From: Chara braunii
Lineage: Eukaryota > Streptophyta > Charophyceae > Charales > Characeae
Assembly: GCA_003427395.1 (NCBI GenBank)
Contig: BFEA01000353.1
Coordinates: forward strand, 4,098-29,080
DNA: 24,983 nt
Direction of reading: 5' to 3'
Shown here: positions 1 through 11,265 of the stretch, piece after piece
Position numbering within the stretch: the stretch's first letter is position 1
Layout of the letters: every line of letters starts with the position of its first letter
Notes under the pieces: model-generated
The model's database searches: none
What the model was told of the DNA's origin: nothing
Seen by the model: only the letters and a program-made list of their open reading frames with translations
Translations under genes and position numbers: made by a program

Positions 1-2
1 GT

Positions 3-712
3 TGACGACCGTGAGTTTTGTTGATAAGCCGATCTGTGGTTTTTAAATATTTCAATAAATCCGCGCGTCGCGCAGTACCAGTGTATATTGGTGTCTGCCA
101 ACACTAGACCCAACCTTCGGCCTAGCATTATTGGTTACAGCGTCGGACTTTCATCACAGAAATGTAGGGATCGAGACCGAGCGGCTACGACGCGGGGATG
201 TTAGAGAAGCGCGAGGGGACAGAGGGGTTGAGGGTCCGCCGGGGCTATCCCCCTTGGTTTTGCCGTCGGCGGCGTCAGAATGGTGCTAGCGTTTTCCTTT
301 TCCTTCATCCATCGTCTTCACGCGGTTAAAAGTTGTTAAGTATTTTATTATCTATTGTAGTACTATTTTTATGATCCGCGTTCTTTGACTTGGACGAGAC
401 GCCGGGTTTAGTGGTCGTTACGGCGGTCGAGGACCTTGAGCACGCGCCTCTTTTGATTGACCTATAGGCTCCCGCGTGCCGGGAGGTTGACGAGATTCTT
501 CTATCCTGCCCGTCTTGAAGTGCGGACCGCGGAAGTTAATGTGTACGCAAGCCAGTGGGTGATTAGGTGTGGGGCGGAACAACCTTGGGTATCGTGGGCC
601 TAATGAGGGCGTCCAGCCTTGTGGCCCGCGACCGGCTATGAGAAGTTTGGGAGTGAGTTTGGTCGTTAGGACACAGAATTATGCTTGGGCGCAATAGTGG
701 GGAGGCTGCCGC
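3..712 (+). repeat. 5' LTR, segment 1 (LTR start)
   Basis: This segment starts TGACGACC, as does the 3' LTR at 24189. It is about 91% identical to the 3' LTR up to base 427, where the 3' copy is cut by another insertion. Bases 428 to about 706 continue the LTR: they align, more weakly, with the reverse complement of about 7515-7800 in the antisense copy. For example, 641-665 resembles the reverse complement of about 7560-7590. The segment ends where the antisense LTR terminus begins at 713. No coding frame is credible here. Confidence 0.75.
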
Positions 713-3009
713 TGTCGAGCGCATCGGTCCGGCACCGCACCAGGGCAGCGCAGGACCCTCCCGACCTCATCATGCAGGAGTTGGTTTAAATCCTTCGTCG
801 TAAATATACATGTGGAGCTTCTGCAAGCCGCTCTTGCTGAGTGCGCCATCCATACCTCTCGCGAGGTACGACCTACATCCACCTTACCGGAGTTGTCACC
901 TCCCTTCAGTGGGCGTATCCCCACCGAGCTACCAGTCCACAGTACGAAAGCTAATCAGTTACAATCGCAGAGGTGGACCAGCCGAGGGCGTTTCTCGTTC
1001 GCTGTAGCATAGGGGGTATGCGCGGTAATACGCCTCTATCGGACCCGCACGCGAACCGACAGCTTGGGGGGCTGAGGTCCCAAACGCGACTCGTCGTCGG
1101 TCGACTAGGACGCATCCCGCACACCACGCGCACACCACTCCAACAAAGCACAAAGATAAAACACACGCACGCAGCACGCACACATACGAAACGACCCAAC
1201 ACAAACAACGCGACAACGCTCCTAGCCCCTCGGTAGCCGTCCCATAACTTTCCGATGCGGATATCGGATAGGCGTTGCACGCAAGACTTAGTACAAAACC
1301 GTGCAGACGCAGGGCCTACTCATATCGACTAGCAATGCAAACATACGCAAGCAGTCGCAATGATGGCGTACCTTGTAGTACTCATACCCATGCGGTCCTC
1401 GTTGATCTCGAGGGTCGCATTCGACACTCAAGTGTCGGCTGACACGCGCCTTGAGGGTTGATCTCTCGACACTGGACAACCGCCATGGGGCGGTTGAAGA
1501 CCACACACCCTCTTCTGCACTCTGTGTAGAGCGGGTGGTACACAAGTTCATACCTGTGGTGGCAGTCGTTTCTTACTGCCCTGGAGATGAGCCCCTCTCC
1601 AGGCCTGGACAAAAGTCAAGGGGTTTGACTTTGACGGCTGCCACGGATTACAACGTCCAACTATAAATCTTAAAAAACACAAAATAGACCGAAGGTCCTC
1701 CTTATCCCAAAAGAAAACAAAGCCTTGGGGTACCCTTCCTTTTTCGGGTAGCGTCAGCGGCCTATAGTAATCCCTAGCGTTCGTGCATATGTGCTGGCCC
1801 CTTTTTGATCCCATAACTTTTAAACACTAGGGCGGCGAAACGTCGCGCGCGGGATCCTAATATAAAGCCGCGCAACTACGAACCAGTCTCATACCAACCC
1901 ACGATGCCGATCATACGTGGTAATCGCGGCTCCGTCCTCGCGATATTGAATGGCTGAAGGAATATATCGTGAGGGGTTACCCCACACGATATTGAGTGGT
2001 TGAAGGACATGCCGTTCGGCCCTCACGACATTTCCGCCTTCAGGGTGGGGTGCTCCGACGGGCAATGCAAATAGGCTCCGCGCGAGGGGGAATCCCTCCT
2101 CTGCAGAGCCTAAGGCTTGGGATGTCCTGGACAAGGACCTTGAATCTCGGCCCAGGACCAACGTCCGACTAAGAAAAACCCCAAGAAGCAAAACAAATAC
2201 AAAGAAGGGTCTTCCTCATGCCTCTCAGTCTTAACCTCGGAGTAGGCCTTTAGTACGGGGTCTCTTGGCCCTTGCAGATATTCACCCCAAGTACACCCAT
2301 GTATACATATATAAAGGGGTATGTATGTGACGATCACTTCTCACAGTCTCAGCGGGGTCCCTCACAACCTTATGTATATACGTGATCGCAGGCAGTCAAA
2401 TCCAGCATCTAAGCCACAGCACATACCTGCAATCGCATTGATGAGTCAAACAACAGTCAACGGACTACACAAAGTCAACCCCAACCAATCTCTGCACTCA
2501 AACCCCTCGCTTTAGCCATGCAAGCCCCGACCTCCTGTCCAACCAACCTTAATTAAATACTCAGCACCTTTGTTAAATGACCATTCAATAAAAGTCCGGG
2601 TGACACCTCAATGAAACAATGAAAATCACCAGGGCTAAACCCTTTTAGGTTGAGTGTGGAGGGTGAGTTGGAATTGAGTCGTAGACCGACGAATCGGCAA
2701 CCGACCTGTTATCAGTGATAACAGATGATGATCCTTAAGGGATCAAGCTGAATCTAGTCCGGATCTTGAATCAAACGATCAAAGGAGACCTGTATCATAC
2801 GACAGGTCAAAGTCCAAGCTAAATCGTCAAAGAATGGAGATCAAATCCCCATGACATGTTCTCACTCAAGACTTTCCTGATAGCCAAGTCTAGGTCTGCT
2901 TCTAAGCCAGCGCCCCAAAGAAAGGCAGACCTATGGCAGAATCTCCCCCATACAGAGTGGATCACCAAAGTCGTCACCTATCAAAATATAACTCTCTCCC
3001 TTAAACTAA

Positions 3010-3600
3010 GAAAATTTCGGCAGCGCTTCCCGTAGGAAAAATGTCTTTCCAGAATTTATATAAGTCCAGATATGAAAGCAGAAATGATATCTAACTCTGG
3101 AAAGTCAAATTCTTTCAAACTCCCTGAATTAGTAGAAATTTGGGCAGCACTCCCTTTATAAAGGGGAGACTTCCCTGATTTATACGAAGTCAGATATGAA
3201 CTGAAAAGACAACTCGAGTTCAACTTAGATAAAATTTAACTAACTTTCTAGTTTTGCAGAAATTTCGGCAGCACTCCCTTTAGAAAAGGGCTATTCCAAA
3301 ATTTATACAAGGCTAAGTCCAGAATTCGAAAGTAACTTTGACTTCTCAAAGTCCAATTTTAGTCTAACTCCCTGAATTAGCAAAAATTTGGGCAGCACTC
3401 TTTTTAGAAAATGAGACTTTCCAAATTTTTACTAAGTCAGATATAAGAAAAGACAAAGTCGAACTTTTGGCGAGTCAAATTTCGACCAACTCCTTGGATT
3501 TGTAAAAATTTCGACAGCGCTTCCCGTAGAGAAAGTAGTTTGGCAAGATTTATACAAAGCCAAGTATAAGAAAAGATCCCAGAAAATGCAAGAATTGACC
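3010..3600 (-). repeat. Five-unit tandem repeat of about 124 bp in the antisense LTR
   Basis: The core motif recurs at 3018, 3142, 3265, 3390 and 3512, a spacing of 122-125 bp. Two subtypes occur. Type a has CGGCAGCGCTTCCCGTAG (3018, 3512) and type b has GGGCAGCACTCC (3142, 3390). The middle unit is a mixture. The host LTR has the matching five units at 16540-17070. Confidence 0.8.
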
Positions 3601-3879
3601 TAAGTAAAAAAAGTTCCTACAGAAAATGCAGGAATTGACACTAACTCCTATGGCTCTAGCACGTGGCGAGCAACTAAAGCAACTACCTATCAATCTGAAA
3701 CTCAGACTAAGTAGTAACCTCACTCAGTCACATGCAGGCCGAACCACAGAGGTAAGTACTCTCGCCAGTCCCAAGTCAACCTGAACAAACAATAGTTCAT
3801 GATCTCTCAATGATTTAACCCTACTTGGCCAAGTATACACAAACAGAGGGCACAACAACTTTCTCTTCTTTGGGCGCAT

Positions 3880-3897
3880 GACTAGACCACTCTAGTC
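3880..3897 (-). other. Short stem-loop, antisense LTR copy
   Basis: GACTAGA (3880-3886) and TCTAGTC (3891-3897) flank a CCAC loop. Outer GGCG/CGCC pairing extends it. The host copy at 16124-16141 has one compensating base-pair change. Confidence 0.6.
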
Positions 3898-4049
3898 GCC
3901 CAGAACCGTTTAAGATATCCAAGTTATATACACCTATCTTCACCTTTGTCTTCTAAGGCTGCATATGACTGAACTAACTTAAATTCAGTCTGCCCCAATT
4001 CACCACCAGTTTTACTCTTAATTATACTCTCTTTAGGTTGTGATAGGCT

Positions 4050-4680
4050 TTAATCAGACCACCTAAACTTATAGAACAGTCTGATTATCTCGTTCTTAAA
4101 TAGAATAATAATAAAGTATAGCCAACTTATAACCATTGGATTCCAGCATGTGCGAGGCTTTGAGCCAGACCCCCTGAACTTACAGAAGGATCTAACTCTC
4201 TGCCAATTTCCATTTCTCTCTAAATCATCATGTATGTGGCATCGAGCCAGACCCCCTGAATTTACAGAAGGGTCTGCCCTTTGCCAAGATTACTTCTTCA
4301 GAATAAAAGCAGGAAGAGGCTGAGCCACCTAAACATATAGATTAGCTCAGATCTCCTCGTTCAGAAACCAAAGAAACAGAAAAAAAAAACAGTGAAAACA
4401 AGGCAACCCAAGGCACCAAAACTTATTGAATGCCCCGAGTTCCTGAAAATCAGGCACAATCAGACCCTTCACAAGTCAGAGCAGTCAGGCCACCTAAGCT
4501 TACAGAACAGCCTGACCCTCCATGCAAAGCCATAGCACTGGGTCTCCCCAAACTTATGGGGACATCCCAGCCTCCAGAGCAATCAGACCCCCTAAACTTA
4601 TAGAAGGGTCTGACGTTCCACGCAAGCCAAAATAAACAAAGCACTGGGTCTCCCCAAACTTATGGGGACCTCCCAGCCTT
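4050..4680 (-). other. Array of eight stem-loops with a conserved loop (antisense LTR copy)
   Basis: Hairpins lie at 4052-4086, 4165-4195, 4248-4276, 4320-4350, 4484-4516, 4538-4570, 4583-4613 and 4644-4676. The apical sequence in + orientation is close to CACCTAAACTTATAGAA. Flanking arms differ from one hairpin to the next yet pair with each other, for example GTCAGGC/GCCTGAC (4484, 4510) and TCAGACCC/GGGTCTGA (4583, 4606). The pair at 4165 and 4248 sits in a local tandem duplication of about 80 bp. The hairpin at 4165-4195 has one mismatch. See the host copy at 15509-16235. Confidence 0.8.
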
Positions 4681-5384
4681 AATGACCCAGCCAACCATCA
4701 AGCAAAACAACCCTCCATTCTGCCTTTCCCCAGATGCAGTTCTTTCCAGCAATCTGAATTCACACAATCAATAAAGTTAAAACTGAACTTGATCAGACAT
4801 TCCTTTAATTAATCTGGTTCAGTCTCCTGAAAGTCAAACCAGAAATAAGGTAGGGATGCACATCATATATTCAGTCAGCGATGCAATGGGTAGTACAAAT
4901 AGGGGTTATAGTTTTGGTATGTAGGGGGAAGTACAATGGTTACTTGTCAGTTCCCTGCCTCCAGAACTCCTCCTGAATTCCGGCACAGCTTCCGCAATCG
5001 GTGGGCTGACTCCCCACAGAGTCTTGATGCGGTCCTACGGGTTGCAATCCCGCCTGCCGCCTTCCTCTCAGATCAAGACTAGACTCAGAGTAAGAAGGGT
5101 AGAAGGAGATGGTTTGAGACTCTCAGATACAAGAGAGGTGCACTCTGACTCGCATGAGAGGGCCTTCCAGTCTTCAGCACCTGAGGGCCCCGCAATGGCA
5201 GCCAACTGACAGCTTGGGCAACGAAGTCAAACCCCTAACGAGTCCCCAAGTCACAGCATCAATCTCCCTTCTTACACCCAATCTCCTACCTTCTCAAGCT
5301 CCAACACCTCTTCTCAGCCCAATTTGCGGCCGCACAGCCGCCTGTAACGGCCCTTAGAAGTAACAACAATACACAGTGGTGGCC

Positions 5385-5535
5385 CGCAGCAATAGCAATC
5401 GTCCGTGCTCAGTCCGCAGCAACGGCAGCGGTACACAGCGGCCCGCCGTCCGCAGTAGCGCGCAGCAATGGGCAGCCGTGCGCAGCAACATGCAGCAGCA
5501 TGCGACGGTGTGCAGTAGTGTACAGCGGTCCACCC
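5385..5535. repeat. Degenerate CAGCAR/GCAGY short tandem repeat
   Basis: Words such as GCAGCAA, GCAGCGG and GCAGTAG recur every 6-12 bases through this stretch of the antisense LTR. The repeat accounts for the repetitive short frames on both strands here. The host LTR copy (about 10900-10960) does not show the same expansion. Confidence 0.6.
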
Positions 5536-6782
5536 ACAACCGTCCGCCACAATTAGCAAGCAAGCCCGTAGCAGACCGTCTCACAAGAAGCCTAGTAACA
5601 TCAACTTGCTTCAGAGGCAGATGCCTCGGTGGCCGGTGTGATCAGGCTTTTGGCCTGCTCTAATCTCCCCCTCTCTCTTCGGACTATCCCTGTTCTGCAC
5701 TCGCCCCCCTTTTTGCCCGTTTGGCGGCTCTCCCACCCGGCGAGGTGGCCAGTACACCGGGCAACGGGAGGGCTGCTCAGCCTTCGCAAACTCTTAACCC
5801 GGCCCAGCCGGGCGGCCTACCAACCAGCAAGCCTATTCATTACAAGGCGAACAAAGTCTTCCCACACCACCGGTGCTCAGTACTCAGAAGATCTCGGAGG
5901 GGAGCACCGCAAACGCTGTGCATTAGCAGGGCGACTGCATATACAAGCACAGTTTGGCCACTCACAGCCGCCCGCACAGCCGACCGTACTCCCTCTTTCA
6001 ACCACAGCATCTCCGCGCTGCTTCACACAGCGGATCCAGGCACCGCTTCACACGACCCCAGCCACGTGCGACACGGGGTTCGACAACTAGGTGCAAGGTC
6101 CCAGCAAGTCGTGTTGCCTGATGCTTATCTCCACGACACGGCCCATTCATTTGGCCCGCTCGCTACTCCAATCATCGGAGCAAACTCACCTGAACGGACT
6201 TCCTGCCAACGTGCGGGCAGGCTCCACCTTGACACAGTTGCAACAATCAGGTACGCACCCTTCCCCCCCCCTCTTCATGCAATGCACCTAGCCGCCTATG
6301 CGGTCGCGCTCATTCGGAATTACTAAGGCGGAGGGGGCGGACGCCACCACCCTGCACGTCGGGTTACTACGCAGCTCGGGGTCATCGCTCGCCTCCCCGC
6401 TAGTCCGTCTCGTCGCCAACCAGGTAAGTCTTCAACCTCGCTACCACTCCCTGTTTGCATCCTCATCGGTAGGAGCGAAGCCCCTGGTGCGCATATGGCC
6501 ACGGATTTGTTCAACGCAGACACCCCGGCGTGTGTATGGGAATTAATAGGTAGCTCCGCCCACCTCTAGGATAACCAATACCCGAGATGAACCTTCCGTT
6601 CAAACGCGGAAAGATCCACTCATTTTCTCAAGGTCGCTCTTCCCTCCCTCGCTCAGCCTGCATTTCCCGTCACTCCGCGCAATCTTACTTCTATCTAACT
6701 CCTAGCATACTAACTTCCCCCCCCAAATCCGTCCTCTCCATCCGATTCACCACACAAAAAGAACACAGTCTGAGGCTTTACC

Positions 6783-6810
6783 TCGCTCGATTCTGTTAAG
6801 AATCGAGCGA
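6783..6810. other. Perfect 12-bp stem-loop in the antisense LTR
   Basis: Arms TCGCTCGATTCT (6783-6794) and AGAATCGAGCGA (6799-6810) flank the loop GTTA. The equivalent hairpin in the host LTR is at 9363-9386 and has two compensating base-pair changes in its stem. It could be an RNA stem or a terminator-like structure; the function is unknown. Confidence 0.7.
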
Positions 6811-7846
6811 AATCTCACGTTTTCCCTCTCCTGCCATGGCCTCCCCCCACCATCTCCGCGCGGTACTTTCTCTCCCCTACTCTAATCCTACTAGCTTACT
6901 ACCAATTCTAACTTCCCCGACGAGGTCGCCCGGGGTAAAAACCCCAAACTCGCCCCTTCCCCCCCGCCCAACTTCACCAAGACTCGGGTGGGATCTCCGT
7001 TTTTCTTATCTCCCACGGCCAAGCATCTTCCACCTCTACTCCGCCCGTACCCTGGCGCGAAATGCGTCCAGGTTCACGGCACCATCTTTCATTCCCTCCG
7101 GCTGCTCAGTCTCACCCTTCCGCTGCGTTGCTCCACTGCCTTCCGTCACTCCGCTGCCTGGCGCTCAGGCCCCTCGTTCACTACTCCGCCATTCTCCAAC
7201 TCTCCCTACACCGGACGTACCTCGGCGCACTTCCTTTCCGCTTACTATTGACTCTGGCACGACCCCCCCCTCCATGCACAACCTCTTAGCGCACTCTACA
7301 CTTGTGGTCATTCCGACGGCAAGAAGGAAAGGCCGACAGCACAACCGTTATACGAAAAAAGGAAACGCGGAGTCCTGCCTGGTCCTCTCTTTATGCGTGC
7401 TAACCTGCGCAGGGGTCGGGCTGGCCTTCTCGGTATCGTTCCAGTTCTGACGGATGTCCCGTAAGACCCTTCCATAGCGGCTGGCGCCTCGCGGCGCCCC
7501 CAAAGGCCGTTCGCCCCCCCCTTTTTCCTTATCGCGTCTGCATCCGTCCCCCCTCTCTCGTCCAGGTTCACTCCCGGACTTATGAGAGCTATGCAACGGT
7601 CGAGCTGGCCACTCCAGCCTTCTGCGCCTAGTCGCATGGCCGTGCGGCACCCTAACGCGGCGGTATTTAACCACAGCCCTTGGCACTGCCCAGGTGGGCA
7701 CCCCTTGGCCGTCGCTCCGTACCCAGGTCCCGTCAGCCGGATTCAAACACGGGTCTGTACTTTCAACAGTTCATGGGTGTACCCACAGGGTTTTGCGTCC
7801 ACATACGGGCGCGATAATAATAATAACTAAATAAAATTAGAAATAA

Positions 7847-7866
7847 TATATATATATATATATATA
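7847..7866. repeat. (TA)n microsatellite with an ATA-rich flank
   Basis: About ten TA dinucleotides are preceded by an AT-rich stretch with an ATA triplet run (from 7814). It lies near the start of the antisense LTR. The matching part of the host LTR (about 340-380) is AT-rich but has no such run. Confidence 0.8.
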
Positions 7867-8219
7867 AAACGAACGGTAGTCGGGCAGGGACCACGGCACC
7901 CCCTCTTAGCCTGCCCGTCAGCCCCACGCTCGGCCCCACGGCAGCAAAAGGCGAGGGGGATAGTCCCACTGGCCCATCAACCCCTCAAGCCTTTTCGCCA
8001 CGCTCCTTCGCTCCCTTGCTGCATGCTGTTGGCCTCGATCCCTGCGCCTGCTGCGTACCAGTCCGATGCTATGACCTATAGGGCTAAGCCCAAACCTGGT
8101 ACCAGCAGGCCTGACTCACCAAATAAAGAGGTAGCCCGCGGCCTTTTGGGGCCAAAGGAGCCACCCCATGCCATTTCCTACCCGTACTCACACACATGAC
8201 CACAAAAAAGTCGCGCCGA

Positions 8220-8690
8220 CCTCCCGGCCGTGCCGCGGCTACCCTTACCAGACCGAATCCATCAGTTCCCATCATCCGGATTCCATGTAAGTCCACGCCG
8301 GCTCACTGAACCATCCAACATACTATGCGGAACCAGAGAAAAGAGCGCCCATAAGTTAGTCAGTTTAATCAAAACAAAACGACTGTTATGATGGAGCACG
8401 TCAACAAACATCCACGCTGTTGCTTCTATCGCCATCAAAAGGGAGAAAATCACGCGCGCCTCAATCCTGCGCACCCACACACTCTCTATTTCTAGGTGTT
8501 ACCGTCGAACCTTTAGTCCGCGCGCCCCCGCAACCTGCGCAGTCTTCCCATAAATTCTGAATCAACCCATTTCCCTATCAACTACAAAAACCCAGTGTGA
8601 GTACCCTTGTAAGGGTAGTCGCATCGACACCGCGGCGTAGCGGCAAGCCACGGGCCACAAGGAACCCCCTTCCCGTGTCGGTTTTGTACT
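8220..8690 (-). mobile_element. 3' internal end of the antisense element
   Basis: The reverse complement aligns with 23650-24188, the stretch just upstream of the host 3' LTR. The best-matching parts are 8450-8500 with 23960-24010 and 8590-8625 with 23830-23865. A purine-rich GGGAGG sits at the LTR junction. No coding sequence is visible. Similarity fades around 8680-8720, where the host LTR resumes. Confidence 0.6.
8602..8617. other. Conserved 16-bp palindrome (internal 3' end)
   Basis: TACCCTT and AAGGGTA flank a GT centre. The equivalent site in the other element is at 23841-23856, with the same arms and an AC centre. The flanks are much more diverged than the arms, so the palindrome may be a protein-binding site or a small hairpin. 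The function is unknown. Confidence 0.45.
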
Positions 8691-9222
8691 AGCACTAAGA
8701 TCCACCCGGAGGATCGCTTCCCCAAGGTTCATACCACAATTTGCGGCGGGTCAGTGCCCCGAATCCACGACCTGCTGTGAAAGGGGTAAGTGGGAGTAAG
8801 CGCATTAAGGACCAGAGGAGGTGGTTAGCTCAGCCGGAGTAAAACGAGCGAGGGGAGGCTGCAGCGGGACTGGCGGCAAAAATAGTTGGGGGCACTGCTG
8901 TCAAGCAGGGTATGGGGGCGAAAAACTTTCGAGCCACCTAGTGGCTTAGGATGGCTGAGACTGATGAACCGCTGGCTGTCTATCGCAAAAATGGACGCTG
9001 TGGAGTTGGACTCAGTCGGGAAAAGGCAACGCTAATCGCGAGGGCGAGCGGAGCGGACGGGAGGCTGGACGCAGCAACGGAGGGGAAGAAAAGGGAGATG
9101 AACCCGGTACGAATCCGCGCCAGATACATGCATGGAGGGGATGGTGGAAGAACGAGCCGGGCGAGGTTAAAGAGATATAGTGCTCTCAATCCTGAGCGGA
9201 ATCGAGAGGGAGAAGATGCGAT

Positions 9223-9242
9223 CCCGGGGTCTTGGCCCCGGG
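9223..9242 (+). other. GC-rich 7-bp stem-loop in the LTR
   Basis: CCCGGGG (9223-9229) and CCCCGGG (9236-9242) flank TCTTGG. A weaker counterpart with arms GGGGT and ACCCC sits at 6932-6945 in the antisense copy. Confidence 0.45.
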
Positions 9243-9362
9243 CGAATCAAATGGTAGTGTTAGTTTTGAGGATAGGTTAGTAAGATTGAAGTTGGTTAGA
9301 AGAGTAGGTGCGGGGAAATGGTGGAAGTCGACGATGGCAGGAGGAAGGTGAAATGATTTCGC

Positions 9363-9386
9363 GCCCGTTTCTCAATAGAAACGGGC
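9363..9386 (+). other. Perfect 10-bp stem-loop in the host LTR, covarying partner of 6783-6810
   Basis: Arms GCCCGTTTCT and AGAAACGGGC flank the loop CAAT. Relative to the antisense copy (GCTCGATTCT / AGAATCGAGC in the same sense), pair 3 is C-G instead of T-A and pair 6 is T-A instead of A-T. All ten pairs are kept in both copies. Confidence 0.7.
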
Positions 9387-11085
9387 AAATAAAGGTTTAT
9401 GTCTAACGTTTTTGGGGCCAGCGACCCCGGATATGAACTCTTAGTATGAAAGTTCCTGAATGAAGAGGTTGGTAGTGAAAATAGTTTGTGGGGATGGTGG
9501 AATGGCTGAGCGAGAAGAGGGGAGTCTTGCTCGATTTGTGTTGAAATCGAGAGCGAAAGGAGGTTAGCCGGAGGATCGAGACCCTTGCGAATCTGATGGC
9601 TATGTCGCATTTCGCAATGGAGTCGCATATTTGGAGGCACTGGGCGCAGGAGCTGCAAGTGGTAAAGGGAGAAACGACTCCGTAAATTCTGGATGCATCT
9701 TTCCGCTATTTAGTGGAAGATTCATTCTCGTTTTGCACACTTGGTGAGTAGTGAGATGGGGCCCATAGTAGCACGTCTGGACATTTTGTCGCGAGCATTC
9801 TCCTCGTAGTGGTCGGCATCGGCAACTTATTGGTCGTGTTCCTGATTGGGATCGTGCTAAATCGTGTGAAAATCTTTATCCCCATCCTTCTTGATGTTGT
9901 CCACCGACGCAAAAATTTCCTTCTTCGACAGGCCGAGGTTTTCTTCACCGTGCGGTTTGGCTTCTCATAGGTGACATCTTTGTTGTTCACGGTAGTGATT
10001 ATAGGTGCTATGCTCCATCGTTGCATCTGACGAGCTTGTCTCCATTTGCCGGGTTCGGCACCGCGGTAGGATCGACCTGGAAGAGGCACTGATCACCACA
10101 CTGTCAAAGAACCCGTGGGCTCATCGTCGTAAAGGCACTACTCGTGCTAGTCGACCTTGGTACCGCCCCGATCACCTCCTTGAGGTAGCCAGAGGGAGAA
10201 AGTGCGAGAAAGAGGGGGGAGGACCGTGAGCGGCACTGGTTGTATACCTCATAGAAAACGTGTTCAACACCTCGTAAGCGCAGGAGGTATGGGCCTGGAC
10301 CAGGACATGACCCTTGTAGAGATACAGGCGGGAGATAGAAGAATGGACTGCATGAATACGGGTTTCATTGAGGCATTGCGGGTCCGTTGCTGAGGGTGGA
10401 ATTGGCAGTGGAGTAGTAGCCTTCCAACTATAGAGGAAAGGAGGCAACGGCCGACTAGCCGATACGTTGCATAGCCGGTCGAACCAAAAGGGCATGAGGC
10501 CAAGCGCGAGCTGGAAAACTTACCAGTGGGCCGGTGTGCTGCCCGCCCCGTCATGGGGAGTTGCTGAGAGCCAGCCGAGAGGGTACAGGCTTGCTTGTTC
10601 GCCACTGTACTGCTTTTTCTGCTGCGCAGGACAGCGAGAAGGGAGGGGGTGAGCAGCAAGACTGGAGGCTTACCTGCTCGCTCGTACGTTGCCCGAGCTA
10701 AGGAAATTGCAAACCTAACTGCTGACCAGTGCGCCGCCAATCGCATCAGCCGATGCGGTAGGGAGGGTCAGCCACGGGGTTTATAGACTCACTTGCTGAT
10801 CGATTATATTGTTTATCCTATCAAGCAAAGTAGTGAGGCCCGACTGCGAGCAGGGTGCTTGTTGAAGCTTAGTGAAGGCTAGGCCGCGCTGTTGCTTCCC
10901 TACGAAGAGGGAGAAGACAGTGTTCCTGATCCACGACCCGGGGTTTGGACTACGGCCAGGACGTTCCAGGTCTCGAGCTTGCGGAAGGGATTGAGATTGT
11001 TGAAAGGGGGATTATTGCTGCGATTTGGAGAGTCGCCAGAGGGGTATCTGTAGACAGTTTGACTTTAGATTAATCAAGCTTGCTG

Positions 11086-11094
11086 CACGCGTTC
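11086..11094. repeat. Left copy of 9-bp direct repeat flanking the TIR element
   Basis: CACGCGTTC here is repeated exactly at 13837-13845, directly outside the imperfect inverted termini. The antisense LTR lacks both the element and the second copy, which supports a target-site duplication. Confidence 0.6.
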
Positions 11095-11142
11095 TATGTA
11101 ACCGTTCGAACGCGCTGAACGCGCGTTCGCGTTCAAACGCGC
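11095..11142 (+). repeat. Left terminal inverted repeat
   Basis: It holds repeated GAACGCG and its complement, so it can also fold on itself. It pairs imperfectly with 13767-13836. Confidence 0.6.
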
Positions 11143-11265
11143 TACGCCCGACGTGTCGTTTTTTTTTTTAATGCGACCCCGGTTCTAGCCCGCGCGCGCG
11201 CGGGGTCACGGGGTGGTGGTCTCCGTTCATGGGTATTAAAAAAAAAAAAAGGGCCGCCAGCGGCC

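Larger units (their letters stand above)
713..8219 (-). repeat. Complete antisense LTR, about 7.5 kb
   Basis: The 3' terminus is at 713 (on the - strand, ...GCTCGACA) and matches the host LTR end ...CACTCGACA at 18799-18808. The 5' start lies near 8219 and aligns with the host LTR start, with GGAGG just upstream in both copies. Blocks matching the host LTR in reverse complement include 810-1130 with 18370-18700, 1340-1560 with 17930-18180, 2300-2480 with 17560-17700, 3000-3560 with 16540-17070, 3870-4680 with 15500-16150, 4690-5210 with 13846-14205/15346-15480, and 5210-7400 with 8800-11086. It contains no plastid insert and no TIR element, so it serves as the empty-site reference for both. 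Open frames at 5629-6326 and 6836-7450 overlap in several frames, resemble no known protein, and are not conserved in the other copy. Confidence 0.75.
713..8690 (-). mobile_element. Nested antisense relative of the host retroelement (3' half)
   Basis: Read on the - strand, this block holds about 470 bp of 3' internal sequence (8690 to 8220) followed by a complete LTR (8219 to 713). It therefore ends in an LTR terminus at 713 but has no 5' LTR. It interrupts the host 5' LTR: segment 1 stops at about 706-712 and the same LTR resumes at about 8690. Similarity to the host LTR varies from about 90% to 65% along its length, much lower than the 91% between the host's own LTR starts, so it comes from a distinct subfamily. 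The missing 5' half suggests deletion or rearrangement after insertion. The right boundary is only good to about 30-50 bases, and I could not find a target-site duplication. Confidence 0.7.
8690..11094 (+). repeat. 5' LTR, segment 2
   Basis: This segment aligns with the reverse complement of about 5210-7500 in the antisense LTR. Clear anchors are 8796-8815 with 7386-7400, 9060-9160 with about 7050-7150, 9340-9400 with 6770-6830, and 10960-11086 with 5225-5330. It is broken at 11094 by the TIR element, and the LTR resumes at 13846. An A-box-like TAGCTCAGCCGG at 8825-8836 has no convincing B box and is not called a tRNA. The frame at 10264-10746 (-) is not conserved in the other copy. Confidence 0.65.

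Noticed and set aside
4050-4680. CRISPR array, because short repeats recur with variable spacers
   Set aside because: The repeats are loop motifs inside hairpins with irregular spacing (about 35-170 bp), lie in an LTR of a eukaryotic genome, and have no cas genes.
5629-6326. Open frames of 153 and 201 residues on the + strand
   Set aside because: They overlap in different frames, lie antisense to the LTR, and the matching region of the other LTR (about 10260-10750) does not keep the protein sequence.
6836-7450. 204-residue + strand open frame
   Set aside because: Pro/Ser-rich, without a recognisable motif. The homologous segment of the host LTR (8800-9330) does not keep the frame.
8818-8935. 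A-box-like TAGCTCAGCCGG suggesting a tRNA gene
   Set aside because: No B box (GGTTCGANNCC) at a suitable distance and no cloverleaf arms. The nearest TTTCGAGCC is too far and imperfect.
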